Source: an uncultured Methylococcaceae bacterium (GTDB taxonomy: Bacteria > Pseudomonadota > Gammaproteobacteria > Methylococcales > Methylomonadaceae). Taken from it: 46,074 bases of DNA. The stretch is from assembly GCA_903945605.1 (NCBI GenBank), contig CAJAWH010000049.1, positions 1-46,074 on the forward strand, read 5' to 3'. Shown here piece by piece: positions 9,501 to 16,395 of the stretch; positions within the stretch are counted from its first letter, which is position 1, and the number at the start of each line of letters is the position of its first letter. Under the pieces are notes generated by a model, which was given only the letters and a program-made list of their open reading frames with translations, was not told the origin of the DNA and ran no database searches. The position numbers were made by a program, and so were the translations under genes.

Positions 9501-9957
9501 CGACACTTTCCAGCTTGATACGGTTCAGCTCCAAGTTAAAATCATCACCCACGGCAATGGCAAAACTATTCGCCAGCACATGCTCCCTCGGTGCCAAGCG
9601 ATGCATTAAGGTAGTCAATGACACCAACAATGCGCCATGCTGGGTCTGTGGCAACACCGCCATCGTTTTCAAGCGGTCGGAGGTGATCTCCGGCAATGGC
9701 GAAAACACATCGTAAGGCAATGTTTCCCAGTCAGGAAAATGTAAAATGGGCTGGCTGTTGTCAAGGAAAAAAGCCAGCTCATGCTCCAAGCGCAAGGCGG
9801 TGGCATTGTCAGCCGTGACAATCACAAACAAACGGTTTTGCTGGGTAATGGCCGATGCCAAGGCCAACGCATCAGCACAGCCATTCAGCCCCGTCCAAAT
9901 AATGGTTTGGTTTTTATCCTTGGGAATTTCGGGGGAAAAAATCAGGTGGTCGGACAT
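6505..9957 (-). CDS. mfd: transcription-repair coupling factor Mfd
   Basis: This is an 1150-aa SF2 translocase that removes RNA polymerase stalled at DNA lesions and recruits UvrA. Domains in order are: a UvrB-like N-terminal module (about 1-350); the RNA-polymerase-interacting CarD-like region with VVHQEHGVGRYLGL (about 490-505); and the RecG-like helicase core with Walker A GDVGFGKTE (about 628-636), the DEEHRFG box and TATPIPRTL. The TRCF C-terminal domain (about 1000-1110) follows. Length and motif order match full-length Mfd. It starts at an ATG on the minus strand with a TATAAT-like box about 35 bp upstream, and it appears to be monocistronic. Confidence 0.97.
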   Translation of the reverse strand: MSDHLIFSPEIPKDKNQTIIWTGLNGCADALALASAITQQNRLFVIVTADNATALRLEHELAFFLDNSQPILHFPDWETLPYDVFSPLPEITSDRLKTMAVLPQTQHGALLVSLTTLMHRLAPREHVLANSFAIAVGDDFNLELNRIKLESVGYQCVTQVYQHGEFAVRGAVVDLFPMGSKVPFRIELFDEEIESIRTFDAESQRSLERIDKIELFPAREFPFTDESIKLFRQNFREMFPQAPLKNTLYGDVSKGIAPNGIEYYLPLFVGHTATLFDYLPASAIVVLPDTFADHAETFYSEAEERFQQRQYDVERPLLKPDLLFLSVAEVQAKMSAFGNIRLTQTASDSAVDFNCQALPNVTIDGKLSEPAQRLRQFMEDFAGKLLFVAESPGRREALIDKLRGFKVSTQQVDNWQAFLASSSSPCMLVAPIDNGLFIGHPAIALITESQLSGEKAQQRRRRRRSAVRELENIVNNLNELTVGAAVVHQEHGVGRYLGLQTLSVGGFDAEFLMLEYANHDKLYVPVSSLHVIGRYTGVSPENAPLHKLGGDQWGKAKKKAIERIRDVAAELLEIHAQRAAKKGHAFSVADTGYQAFADAFPFEETPDQQTAIEAILEDMASPQPMDRVICGDVGFGKTEVSMRAAFIAVQSGKQVAVLVPTTLLAQQHYQNFCDRFADWPFRIEVLSRFVSPKQQKLIAEDLAQGKVDIIIGTHKLLSKELKYRQLGLVVIDEEHRFGVIQKEHFKKLRNELDMLTLTATPIPRTLNMALSGLRDISIIASPPPNRHAIKTFISEWVDADIKEACLREIRRGGQLFFLHNDVQTMPKMAEDLAKLIPEARIEMAHGQMPERELERIMLDFYHQRFNLLLCSTIIESGIDIPSANTIIINRADKLGLAQLHQLRGRVGRSHHRAYAYFVVPHKSALSKDAVKRLEAIEASGDLGAGFMLSSNDLEIRGAGELLGDDQSGQIQEIGFTLYTELLERAVAALKSGKQPELDTPIDRGPEVDLQVAALIPDDYLPDIHGRLVLYKRISNADSEEDLRELQVEMIDRFGLLPDPVKNLFNITRLKQQAAALRVRKIEANAAGGRLIFSPEPAINTEKFIELIQTQSACYKFDGADKLRFVKAFADTEEKVVFIGELLKILAPVGG

Positions 9958-9993
9958 CAGTAGCCATTATGCAGGTTGGGGGGTATTGCGCTT

Positions 9994-9999
9994 ATTATA
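9994..9999 (-). promoter_or_regulatory. candidate -10 box for mfd
   Basis: A perfect TATAAT lies on the minus strand about 37 bases upstream of the mfd ATG. No good -35 hexamer is visible at 16-18 bp, so this is only a candidate sigma-70 promoter. Confidence 0.35.
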
Positions 10000-10150
10000 C
10001 CCGACTTTATAAGCCTGCTTTGCCCCCGCCACCTGATTACCCCCCCCCAGAACTCCCCCGACCAATCCCGTTTCAAACCCGCCGCGCTCACCCGCCAACG
10101 TACCCTGGCCTTCCGGGCTGGACTGATTCCGCTCATGGCGCGATCTCACC

Positions 10151-11281
10151 CTAATAAAACCCTAATAAATCTTCTAATTCATCATAGCCATCATATTTGG
10201 GGATTTTATAATGCTTCAACCATGTCTTAACGCTGAGGGGGTCTTGAAAGTTTTTCAGGTCATATTCAATGGATGCAATATCAGCCTTCATCTCTTTGAT
10301 TGAATCGGCCAAATCCAGCATGAGACCCTTAGGGGTCAAGGATTGGTAATAAGGTAGATTGACCTGCATCTTAAACATGGCTTCTATTTGCCCGATATTG
10401 TGCGCCAACTCCAACGATTGTTCATTAAGGATTTTATTGAAGTGTTTGAGGCGGCTATCGGCTATTCCGTTCAAATGCAGCGGGTCAATTTGTTCAATTT
10501 CAAGCTGCAGTTCCAGCAGTTTTAGCAGGTCTTTTTTGTCATAAGCGATATTGACGCGTTGCATCAATACCGTTTTCCGTTCCCGCTCCTGCTCATCCGG
10601 TTCGCGGTCAGGGTGTAAAGTGGCAACCAGCTTCCGGTAGATATCTTGTACCGATTTACTGGCCAAAGCCTCCTCTTCTTGCAAGCGTGCTTCTTTCTCC
10701 AATTGCTTTTTGGTTTTTTTCCGTTCCTTGGCCGGTTTGTCGGCTAGCTGTTCGGCTTGCTCGCGCAGCTTCCCTTCCAAATGGGCGTGAAACGCCTCCG
10801 GTGAACTGATGTCAATGTCGTCGCCCAAATCAATATCAAACATGTTTTTGGCCATATCCTTCATGAGTTGTCCGGCCAGTCCTTGCGCTTCTTCATTCAG
10901 GCTGTCGTAATCATCATCGCTGTGACGGTTGAACAAGGGCTTTAGGGCTTCGTCCGGGTAGCCATCATTGATCAATTGCCCTGCCACTGTGCAAATCAGG
11001 TGCCTGATCTTAGCCTTGTCATTCTTTTTGAACAGCTTGTTGTCGTAATAACTGTCCAGTAACACAATCCATGCCATTTGCCGCTCCTGAAGCAACTTTT
11101 CTAATGGCAAATATTCTTGGCTAACTTTTTCCCGATAAAGTGGGATGACTGCTTCCCACTCGATGAGCTGCTTTTTAAGGCGGTCAATTTTTTTGGTTAG
11201 GCTGTTAAATTTTTTTTGTGCCGCCGTCAAGGTGCTTTTCTGTATTTTGGCATCAATTTGGACAATTTTACGGGTGGTCAT
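10151..11281 (-). CDS. J-domain-containing protein of unknown role
   Basis: This is a 376-aa, charged, largely helical protein. A predicted coiled-coil N-terminus (KKFNSLTKKIDRLKKQLIEW) is followed by a Lys/Glu-rich linker (KERKKTKKQLEKEARLQEEE). A J-domain-like segment comes next (about 212-265) with the HPD signature (VATLHPDREPDEQER) and QRVNIAYDKKDLLKLLELQ after it. J domains stimulate DnaK ATPase, so this is a likely DnaK co-chaperone, but neither zinc-finger nor client-binding domains of DnaJ are present. The function and client are unknown. It is monocistronic, between mfd and the nif block. The C-terminus is acidic (YDGYDELEDLLGFY). Confidence 0.7.
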   Translation of the reverse strand: MTTRKIVQIDAKIQKSTLTAAQKKFNSLTKKIDRLKKQLIEWEAVIPLYREKVSQEYLPLEKLLQERQMAWIVLLDSYYDNKLFKKNDKAKIRHLICTVAGQLINDGYPDEALKPLFNRHSDDDYDSLNEEAQGLAGQLMKDMAKNMFDIDLGDDIDISSPEAFHAHLEGKLREQAEQLADKPAKERKKTKKQLEKEARLQEEEALASKSVQDIYRKLVATLHPDREPDEQERERKTVLMQRVNIAYDKKDLLKLLELQLEIEQIDPLHLNGIADSRLKHFNKILNEQSLELAHNIGQIEAMFKMQVNLPYYQSLTPKGLMLDLADSIKEMKADIASIEYDLKNFQDPLSVKTWLKHYKIPKYDGYDELEDLLGFY

Positions 11282-11567
11282 AGCAGCGATAAGTATATGG
11301 ATTAATCATCAACAAATGCCACAAAAGCCACTATCAATACACAGAAGCTGCTTGGCGACAGGACATAGCCATTTATATTTTAAGCCAAATTCGCGTCCCA
11401 CAGTCACTATTTTGGCGTGGCTACCCTGCGTATTTTATAGGCCCAATGTTGATGGTCATTAATTTCCGCTCAAACCACATTGAAATTAGCCGGCCCAAAG
11501 CCTAAAAACTTTACCGCATGGGTTTAATGTCGCCGCCATTTCGACTGGCTGCATATCGCCAAGACGG

Positions 11568-13112
11568 CTATATCTGCTTCACTGCAATATTCAAAGTGGC
11601 TATCCGGTAGGCAATCTGCCTGGGCGTCATATTCAACAGCCGAGCGGCTTTAGCTTGCACCCAGCCGCTTTGCTCCAAAGCGGCAATGACCCGCTCACGG
11701 TCGTCCAAGTTCTCGTCATTAACATCCACCGCCTGCAATTTTTGCGGCTTGCTGGTGAGTTCCGCTTGCGACACCACGCTTTCCAGTCCGGTGCTGACCA
11801 TCACATCACGGTCGATGCTGCCATTAGGGCTCATGATTGCTGCGCGTTCCAAACAATTGGCCAATTCGCGCACATTGCCGGGCCAATCGTGCTTCATCAG
11901 TATGCGTATCGCACTTTCTTTGATTTCCAGAGGCCGCCCGCCTTGTTGTTCGGATATGCGCCCCAGCAAAAATTCTGACAGCGCGGGAATATCTTCGCTA
12001 CGGTCACGCAATGGAGGCATATTGATGGGCATCACATTAAGGCGATAATACAAATCCTCGCGAAATTTGCCTTCGGTGACTTCTTCTTCCAAGTTGCGGT
12101 TGGTGGCGGCAATAATACGCACGTTGACCTTGATGGTTTGCGTGCCACCCACCCGTTCAAATTCGCCCTCTTGCAGTACGCGCAGCAATTTGGCTTGGAA
12201 AGAGGCGGAAATTTCGCCAATTTCATCCAAAAACAAAGTGCCGTGGTTGGCCAGCTCAAAGCGGCCTTTGCGTTGGTTGATAGCACCGCTGAACGCCCCT
12301 TTTTCATGCCCGAACAATTCTGACTCCAACAGCGCATCCGGCAATGCCGCGCAGTTGAGTTTTAAAAACGGCCCGCTGGCACAACCAGAATTGAAGTGGA
12401 TGGCATTGGCCACCACTTCTTTACCGGTACCTGATTCGCCGCGTATCAATACCGTGGTGTTCCATTTGGCAACTTGGCGGATAGTGTCAAATACTTTCAG
12501 CATGGGTGGCGAATGCCCAATGATGTTTTCAAAGCGGTAGTTTTTTATCAGCGCTTGTTTGAGCTGGTCCCGTTCGCTTTGCAAATGTTGTTGTTTGCGC
12601 TCCAGCACACGCAGCATTTTTACGCTTTGTGCGATCAGGTTGGCGATCATTTCCAAAAATCGGGCGCGTTCACCTAAAAACAAGCTGTTGTCCGGCTGAG
12701 CAGCCAACACCCCAATGGTGTCGCCTTGCTCGATGTAAATCGGCGAGCCAATAAACGGCAGTTCGGGGTCATACAAGCCCATACGCCCTAAAAAGCGTGG
12801 TTCTTCGGCCACTTTTTCCACCACAATGGTGCTGCCCGCATCCAGCACAGCCCCCATTACACCTTCGCCCGGATAGTAGCGTATCGGCTGTTTAAGCGGG
12901 CTGTCGCTATTGCTATGCACGGCACTGACAATCAGGCTATCGCTTTCTATTTCTTTCAGGGTGATCATGCCGGAGCGCATACCCGAACGTTTATGCAGCA
13001 CTTCCAATACCGCCTGTAGCTTGGTGTGCAGGTCATGGGTGCTGTTCAGCACTTGGCTAATCAGATACAGTGTGTCCAGCTCCGCTTCGATCAGTTCGGT
13101 ACGCAACTGCAT
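11568..13112 (-). CDS. nifA: nif-specific sigma-54 activator NifA
   Basis: NifA is a 514-aa bacterial enhancer-binding protein that binds TGT-N10-ACA sites and drives sigma-54 promoters of nitrogen-fixation genes. Domains are a GAF domain (about 20-165), the AAA+ core with Walker A GESGTGKE (225-232) and Walker B LFLDEIGE (293-300), and a C-terminal Fis-type helix-turn-helix (about 472-506). The sigma-54 contact loop reads GAFSGA (272-277) rather than the usual GAFTGA. The inter-domain cysteine motif of oxygen-sensitive alphaproteobacterial NifA is absent, consistent with control by NifL. The ATG overlaps the nifL stop by one base (TAATG) with a purine-rich GGAAGGGGG site upstream, implying translational coupling. 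A longer reading from 13160 would run deep into nifL and is rejected. Confidence 0.96.
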   Translation of the reverse strand: MQLRTELIEAELDTLYLISQVLNSTHDLHTKLQAVLEVLHKRSGMRSGMITLKEIESDSLIVSAVHSNSDSPLKQPIRYYPGEGVMGAVLDAGSTIVVEKVAEEPRFLGRMGLYDPELPFIGSPIYIEQGDTIGVLAAQPDNSLFLGERARFLEMIANLIAQSVKMLRVLERKQQHLQSERDQLKQALIKNYRFENIIGHSPPMLKVFDTIRQVAKWNTTVLIRGESGTGKEVVANAIHFNSGCASGPFLKLNCAALPDALLESELFGHEKGAFSGAINQRKGRFELANHGTLFLDEIGEISASFQAKLLRVLQEGEFERVGGTQTIKVNVRIIAATNRNLEEEVTEGKFREDLYYRLNVMPINMPPLRDRSEDIPALSEFLLGRISEQQGGRPLEIKESAIRILMKHDWPGNVRELANCLERAAIMSPNGSIDRDVMVSTGLESVVSQAELTSKPQKLQAVDVNDENLDDRERVIAALEQSGWVQAKAARLLNMTPRQIAYRIATLNIAVKQI

Positions 13113-14788
13113 TAGCCGCCCCCTTCCGAAACCAAACCTAGCACGGGTTGATAACGGCAACCATTACGGATTAAAAAGTCATGGCTGCCCGCATCGCGCA
13201 AAAACGGAAAACAAATGTTAATGCGGCAACCTGGCTCATAATTCGGGTCAATATCAATAAACCCATGATGTTGGATAACAATTTCTTTGGCAATCACCAA
13301 GCCCATGCCCGCTTTTTGACCGCCTGCCGAGCGGGTGGTGTAAAATGGCTCGAACACTCGGCTACGTATGGCTTCAGGGATGCCATCGCCGGTGTCCTCA
13401 ATGCTGACGCGCACCAATTCGCCATCGACACTGGTGCAGATGCGGATACGTTGCTCACCGGCCAGCAACTCGTTGACCGCATCGAAGGCATTGTCCAGCA
13501 GTTGGTTGAACAGCACCCGCAAGCGGTTTTCCGAGCCTAAAATACTGGGCAGTTCTGTCATGGGCCGCCATTGCACGTCTATGCCATTACTCCATATACG
13601 TTGGTCATTAAGCAACAACACTTCGTGCAATATTTGATTGAGGTTGACCGAAACCAAAGCCGTTTGCGAAACATCAGGAATGCAGTTTTGCATGGTGGCG
13701 ATGGCTTCTTCTCCCGATTGCTGGATTTGTTGCAGGATTTGTAGCAGGCCAGCGGTGTTGGCATCATTTTTGTGCTTGAGGATTTGCTCCGCCGCCCTAA
13801 TTTGGTTCATAGGCTTTTGGATTTGATGGATGGCGCCCAACAAGGTTTCGCGGATACCACGCACCCGCTCGTCTTCCGACATGATGGTCTTCAGCGTTTG
13901 GATATGCAATTCTTCCATTTGCCGCCGCTGCCGTGTAATGTCGGTGATAGTCAGCACCAAATAAGGCTTGGGCATGTTGTCGAAAAAGGCATCGGCATGG
14001 ACTTCGTTTTCCTTAAACCAGTTGCCCGCACAGGAAAACCAGCGGGCCCTGCGCCCGGGCCTGCCTTCGATACGGAACTCGCGGCTATTGAAGCCCTGCT
14101 CGTTGCCCTGTAACACCTGCCATTGTCCGCCCATTTCTTCGCGTAACATTTGCAAGAAAAATGCGGCCGGCTCCCCCCGATCGAGGTCACTGACTAAGGC
14201 TTTGTAATTATGGTTATCGAGAATGACCTTATCTTGGTCATCAACCACCACCATGGCCATTGGCGAAGCATTGATAACCGATTCAATCAGTAATTTTTGG
14301 TTGATGACGCGTTGGTCAGCCTCGTGGGCTTGCGTGATGTCGCGGTGCATCCCAATGTAATGGCTGATGATGCCCTGCTCGTCCAACATCGGGGCGATAG
14401 TCAGGTCAGCAATATAACGGTGTCCATCTTTATGGCGGTTGCACAGTGTGCCACGCCACACTTTTTTGTTACGGATGGTGTGCCATAAGTCGTAATAAAC
14501 GGTGCGGGGCGTTCGCCGGTAAGACAGCACCGACTCGTTTTCGCCTAAAATATCTTCCGGAAGATAACCGGTGACTTGGGTAAAGGCTTGGTTAACGTAG
14601 AGGATTTTGGCATTTTTGTCGGTGATGGAAATGGCAATCGGCACTTGCTCCACCGTTTCCACAAACAAATGATAGGGAATGGAGCGTTGCCCGCTGGTGG
14701 CACTGCCGAACAGTGCAGCGTCAAACTCATCAACCATCGTCACCATTGCGGTGTGTTCTTGTAAGAATTGCAAGGAAGATTTTTTCAT
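13112..14788 (-). CDS. nifL: NifA anti-activator NifL (PAS/GHKL sensor)
   Basis: NifL is a 558-aa cytoplasmic protein that inhibits NifA under oxidising or nitrogen-replete conditions. A first PAS domain (about 36-150, VPIAISITDKNAKILYVNQA) is the one that carries FAD in Azotobacter NifL. A second PAS domain follows (about 168-290). An H-region has His321 (AIHQIQKP), and the GHKL nucleotide-binding domain has the N box around 427-440 (FNQLLDNAFDAVNE), DTGDGIP (465-471) and GMGL (494-497). The ATG at 14788 has a weak AGGT site; ATGs 15 and 18 codons in are alternatives. It is co-transcribed with nifA and divergent from rnfA. The layout matches the Azotobacter vinelandii type. Confidence 0.95.
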   Translation of the reverse strand: MKKSSLQFLQEHTAMVTMVDEFDAALFGSATSGQRSIPYHLFVETVEQVPIAISITDKNAKILYVNQAFTQVTGYLPEDILGENESVLSYRRTPRTVYYDLWHTIRNKKVWRGTLCNRHKDGHRYIADLTIAPMLDEQGIISHYIGMHRDITQAHEADQRVINQKLLIESVINASPMAMVVVDDQDKVILDNHNYKALVSDLDRGEPAAFFLQMLREEMGGQWQVLQGNEQGFNSREFRIEGRPGRRARWFSCAGNWFKENEVHADAFFDNMPKPYLVLTITDITRQRRQMEELHIQTLKTIMSEDERVRGIRETLLGAIHQIQKPMNQIRAAEQILKHKNDANTAGLLQILQQIQQSGEEAIATMQNCIPDVSQTALVSVNLNQILHEVLLLNDQRIWSNGIDVQWRPMTELPSILGSENRLRVLFNQLLDNAFDAVNELLAGEQRIRICTSVDGELVRVSIEDTGDGIPEAIRSRVFEPFYTTRSAGGQKAGMGLVIAKEIVIQHHGFIDIDPNYEPGCRINICFPFLRDAGSHDFLIRNGCRYQPVLGLVSEGGG

Positions 14789-14835
14789 ATCACGACCTGG
14801 GGAATGGAGGGATCATAGCTATAATCATTAGTGCA

Positions 14836-14851
14836 AGCAAAAATAACGCCA
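14836..14851 (-). promoter_or_regulatory. candidate sigma-54 (-24/-12) promoter of nifLA
   Basis: On the minus strand the 16-mer TGGCGTTATTTTTGCT matches the -24/-12 consensus TGGCAYRNNNNTTGCW. The invariant GG and GC are at the correct 10-bp spacing, and two of the less conserved positions differ. The predicted transcript start is near 14825, about 37 nt ahead of the nifL ATG. No complete NtrC palindrome was found nearby. The nearest TGT-N10-ACA sites are the two closer to rnfA, about 200 bp upstream of this promoter. Confidence 0.6.
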
Positions 14852-15040
14852 GCTAATCACCCACCCACTTTTAAATGACTAAGCCCGTTGGCTGAGCGTA
14901 GTCGAAGCCAATCCGACCCTTTCCACTGCTTTTGCTGGGTTGGTGCATCCATCGGCTTTGCTCAGGAAACATGGGGCTTTGCGACAAATCACACCATGCC
15001 CAGCATGGTAGGCTGCAGTTGCCTCGCTGGCACGGAAATT
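14852..15040. other. rest of the nifL–rnfA divergent spacer
   Basis: This is non-coding DNA between the two divergent sigma-54 promoters. It contains an interspersed repeat unit (14887-14909) and short repeated CGGCTTTGCT / GGGCTTTGCG words (around 14953 and 14975, with another copy inside the first NifA site). Short ORFs here have no ribosome binding site or recognisable product. No NtrC-type palindrome was seen. Confidence 0.5.
14887..14909. repeat. interspersed repeat, copy 1
   Basis: This is a 23-nt unit (core GCTGAGCGTAGTCGAAGC). It recurs with two substitutions at 31624-31646, and its first 15 nt recur in reverse orientation at 20451-20465. All copies are intergenic, so it looks like part of a short dispersed repeat family of the host genome. 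Confidence 0.6.
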
Positions 15041-15056
15041 TGTCGGCTTTGCTACA
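15041..15056. promoter_or_regulatory. NifA upstream activator site 1 (rnf)
   Basis: This is a perfect TGT-N10-ACA palindrome (TGTCGGCTTTGCTACA), extended on both sides to AAATTTGT…ACAAAATTT. It lies about 110 bp upstream of the rnf -24 element, a normal distance for NifA enhancer sites. Confidence 0.75.
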
Positions 15057-15081
15057 AAATTTTTCTTCGCTTTACCCCCCC

Positions 15082-15097
15082 TGTCAGATTCAGCACA
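15082..15097. promoter_or_regulatory. NifA upstream activator site 2 (rnf)
   Basis: This is a second perfect TGT-N10-ACA match (TGTCAGATTCAGCACA). Its centre is 41 bp, about four helical turns, from the first, so both would face the same side of the DNA. It lies about 69 bp upstream of the -24 element. Confidence 0.75.
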
Positions 15098-15150
15098 ACC
15101 CCATGCACGGTAAGCTTAAGCCAGCCGTGCCTTGGCGCATATCTGCCACT

Positions 15151-15166
15151 TGGCATAGTTACTGCT
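15151..15166 (+). promoter_or_regulatory. sigma-54 (-24/-12) promoter of the rnf operon
   Basis: TGGCATAGTTACTGCT matches TGGCAYRNNNNYTGCW at every specified position, with GG and GC 10 bp apart. The predicted start of transcription is near 15177, about 29 nt ahead of the rnfA GTG. Confidence 0.85.
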
Positions 15167-15205
15167 GAAGCCAAGCAAAGCATTAGCCATTTTTAGGATA
15201 TAACC

Positions 15206-15787
15206 GTGAGTGAATATTTGCTGCTGCTGCTAGGCACAGCTTTGGTCAACAATGTGGTGCTGGTGAAGTTCCTCGGCTTATGCCCGTTTATGGGCGTGTC
15301 CAAAAAACTCGATTCGGCCTTGAGTATGGGGCTGGCGACCACCTTTGTGTTGACGCTGGCAGCGGCTACCAGTTGGCTGTTGGAGCATTTCGTCCTTGCA
15401 CCGCTACACATCGAATTTTTACGCATTTTGGCATTTATCTTGGTCATCGCCGCTGTGGTGCAGTTTACCGAAATGGTGGTGCATAAAACATCACCAGTAC
15501 TCTACCAAATTTTAGGCATTTTCCTGCCGCTGATCACCACCAATTGTGCCGTGCTTGGGGTGGCCCTGCTGAACGTACAGGAAAAATACGGCTTTATGCA
15601 AAGCCTGATTTTTGGTTTTGGCTCCGCTGTTGGCTTTACCTTGGTGATGGTGTTGTTTGCGGGCTTGCGCGAACGCTTGGCGCTAATGGCTGTGCCCGCT
15701 TTGTTTGCAGGCACGCCCATAGCGTTTATCACCGCTGGCATATTATCGCTGGCGTTTATGGGCTTTGCAGGGCTGTCCAGCAAATAG
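15206..15787 (+). CDS. rnfA: Rnf complex membrane subunit RnfA
   Basis: RnfA is a 193-aa polytopic inner-membrane subunit of the Rnf ferredoxin:NAD+ oxidoreductase, paralogous to RnfE and to NqrE. It has six hydrophobic segments and the family signature [18 protein letters not shown] near the N-terminus, with [15 protein letters not shown] around residues 110-125, including the conserved Cys that helps hold an intramembrane iron centre. Translation starts at a GTG with an AGGAT site 7 bases upstream. It is the first gene of the operon, directly behind the sigma-54 promoter, and 53 bp ahead of rnfB. Confidence 0.96.
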   Translation: MSEYLLLLLGTALVNNVVLVKFLGLCPFMGVSKKLDSALSMGLATTFVLTLAAATSWLLEHFVLAPLHIEFLRILAFILVIAAVVQFTEMVVHKTSPVLYQILGIFLPLITTNCAVLGVALLNVQEKYGFMQSLIFGFGSAVGFTLVMVLFAGLRERLALMAVPALFAGTPIAFITAGILSLAFMGFAGLSSK

Positions 15788-15840
15788 GTTTGGACGGCTA
15801 TATTGCAAAATTTCATACCATTTAAGTCTGAGAAACAAAT

Positions 15841-16395
15841 ATGTACGTTCTCTACGCAATCATCAGTTTGACCGGCTTAGGCTTGCTGTTGGGCCTGTTG
15901 CTAGGTGTTGCCGGTAAGTATTTAAAAGTCGAATCGAACCCTGTTGTCGATGAAATTGAAGCACTGATGCCTGGTTCGCAATGTGGGCAATGTGGCTTTC
16001 CGGGTTGCCGTCCGGCTGCCGAAGCCTTGGCGGAAGGCACAGCCCCCGCTACGCTTTGCCCTCCGGGCGGCAGTGCCTTGGCTGAGCAAATCGCCGCGCT
16101 GCTAGGCATGGAGTTGGATTTGAAAGATGTGCAAGAACCTGAAGCCTTGGTGGCCAGAGTCAGTGAAAGCACCTGCACGGGCTGCACCCGTTGCTTTAAG
16201 GTTTGCCCGACCGATGCCATTGTCGGTGCCCCCAAACAAATCCATGCGGTTGTTGCCGATGCTTGTATTGCTTGCAAACGCTGCGTGGAAGTATGTCCGA
16301 CCGAATGCCTGCAAATGCACCCGATTGAAGTCACCTTACGCAACTGGCGCTGGGCGAAACCGCGGGCAGCTGTACTTGGAGAACTGCCATGCTGA
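15841..16395 (+). CDS. rnfB: Rnf complex Fe-S subunit RnfB
   Basis: RnfB is a 184-aa electron-entry subunit. An N-terminal membrane helix (about 5-25) is followed by the 4Fe-4S domain with Cys48, 51, 56 and 73 (CGQCGFPGC…C). Two ferredoxin-type 4Fe-4S motifs follow, with Cys112/115/118/122 and Cys142/145/148/152. In the direction used by diazotrophs it passes electrons between the membrane complex and ferredoxin. The length is typical of proteobacterial RnfB. The last 7 bases overlap rnfC. Confidence 0.96.
   Translation: MYVLYAIISLTGLGLLLGLLLGVAGKYLKVESNPVVDEIEALMPGSQCGQCGFPGCRPAAEALAEGTAPATLCPPGGSALAEQIAALLGMELDLKDVQEPEALVARVSESTCTGCTRCFKVCPTDAIVGAPKQIHAVVADACIACKRCVEVCPTECLQMHPIEVTLRNWRWAKPRAAVLGELPC

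Noticed and set aside
9969-10150. Short ORFs in the mfd upstream spacer
   Set aside because: Proline-rich translations of C-rich DNA without ribosome binding sites or recognisable features.
13112-13160. A longer NifA reading that starts 16 codons upstream inside nifL
   Set aside because: The ATG at 13112 has a purine-rich site and a one-base overlap with the nifL stop; the longer N-terminus (RARFGFGRGR) is out-of-frame nifL coding sequence.
14941-14951. Possible NtrC half-site (GGTGCA) near nifL
   Set aside because: No inverted partner half-site at the required spacing.
15132-15147. A second GG…GC pair (TTGGCGCATATCTGCC) upstream of rnfA
   Set aside because: The GG-GC spacing is 9, not 10, and the perfect -24/-12 element lies 20 bp downstream.
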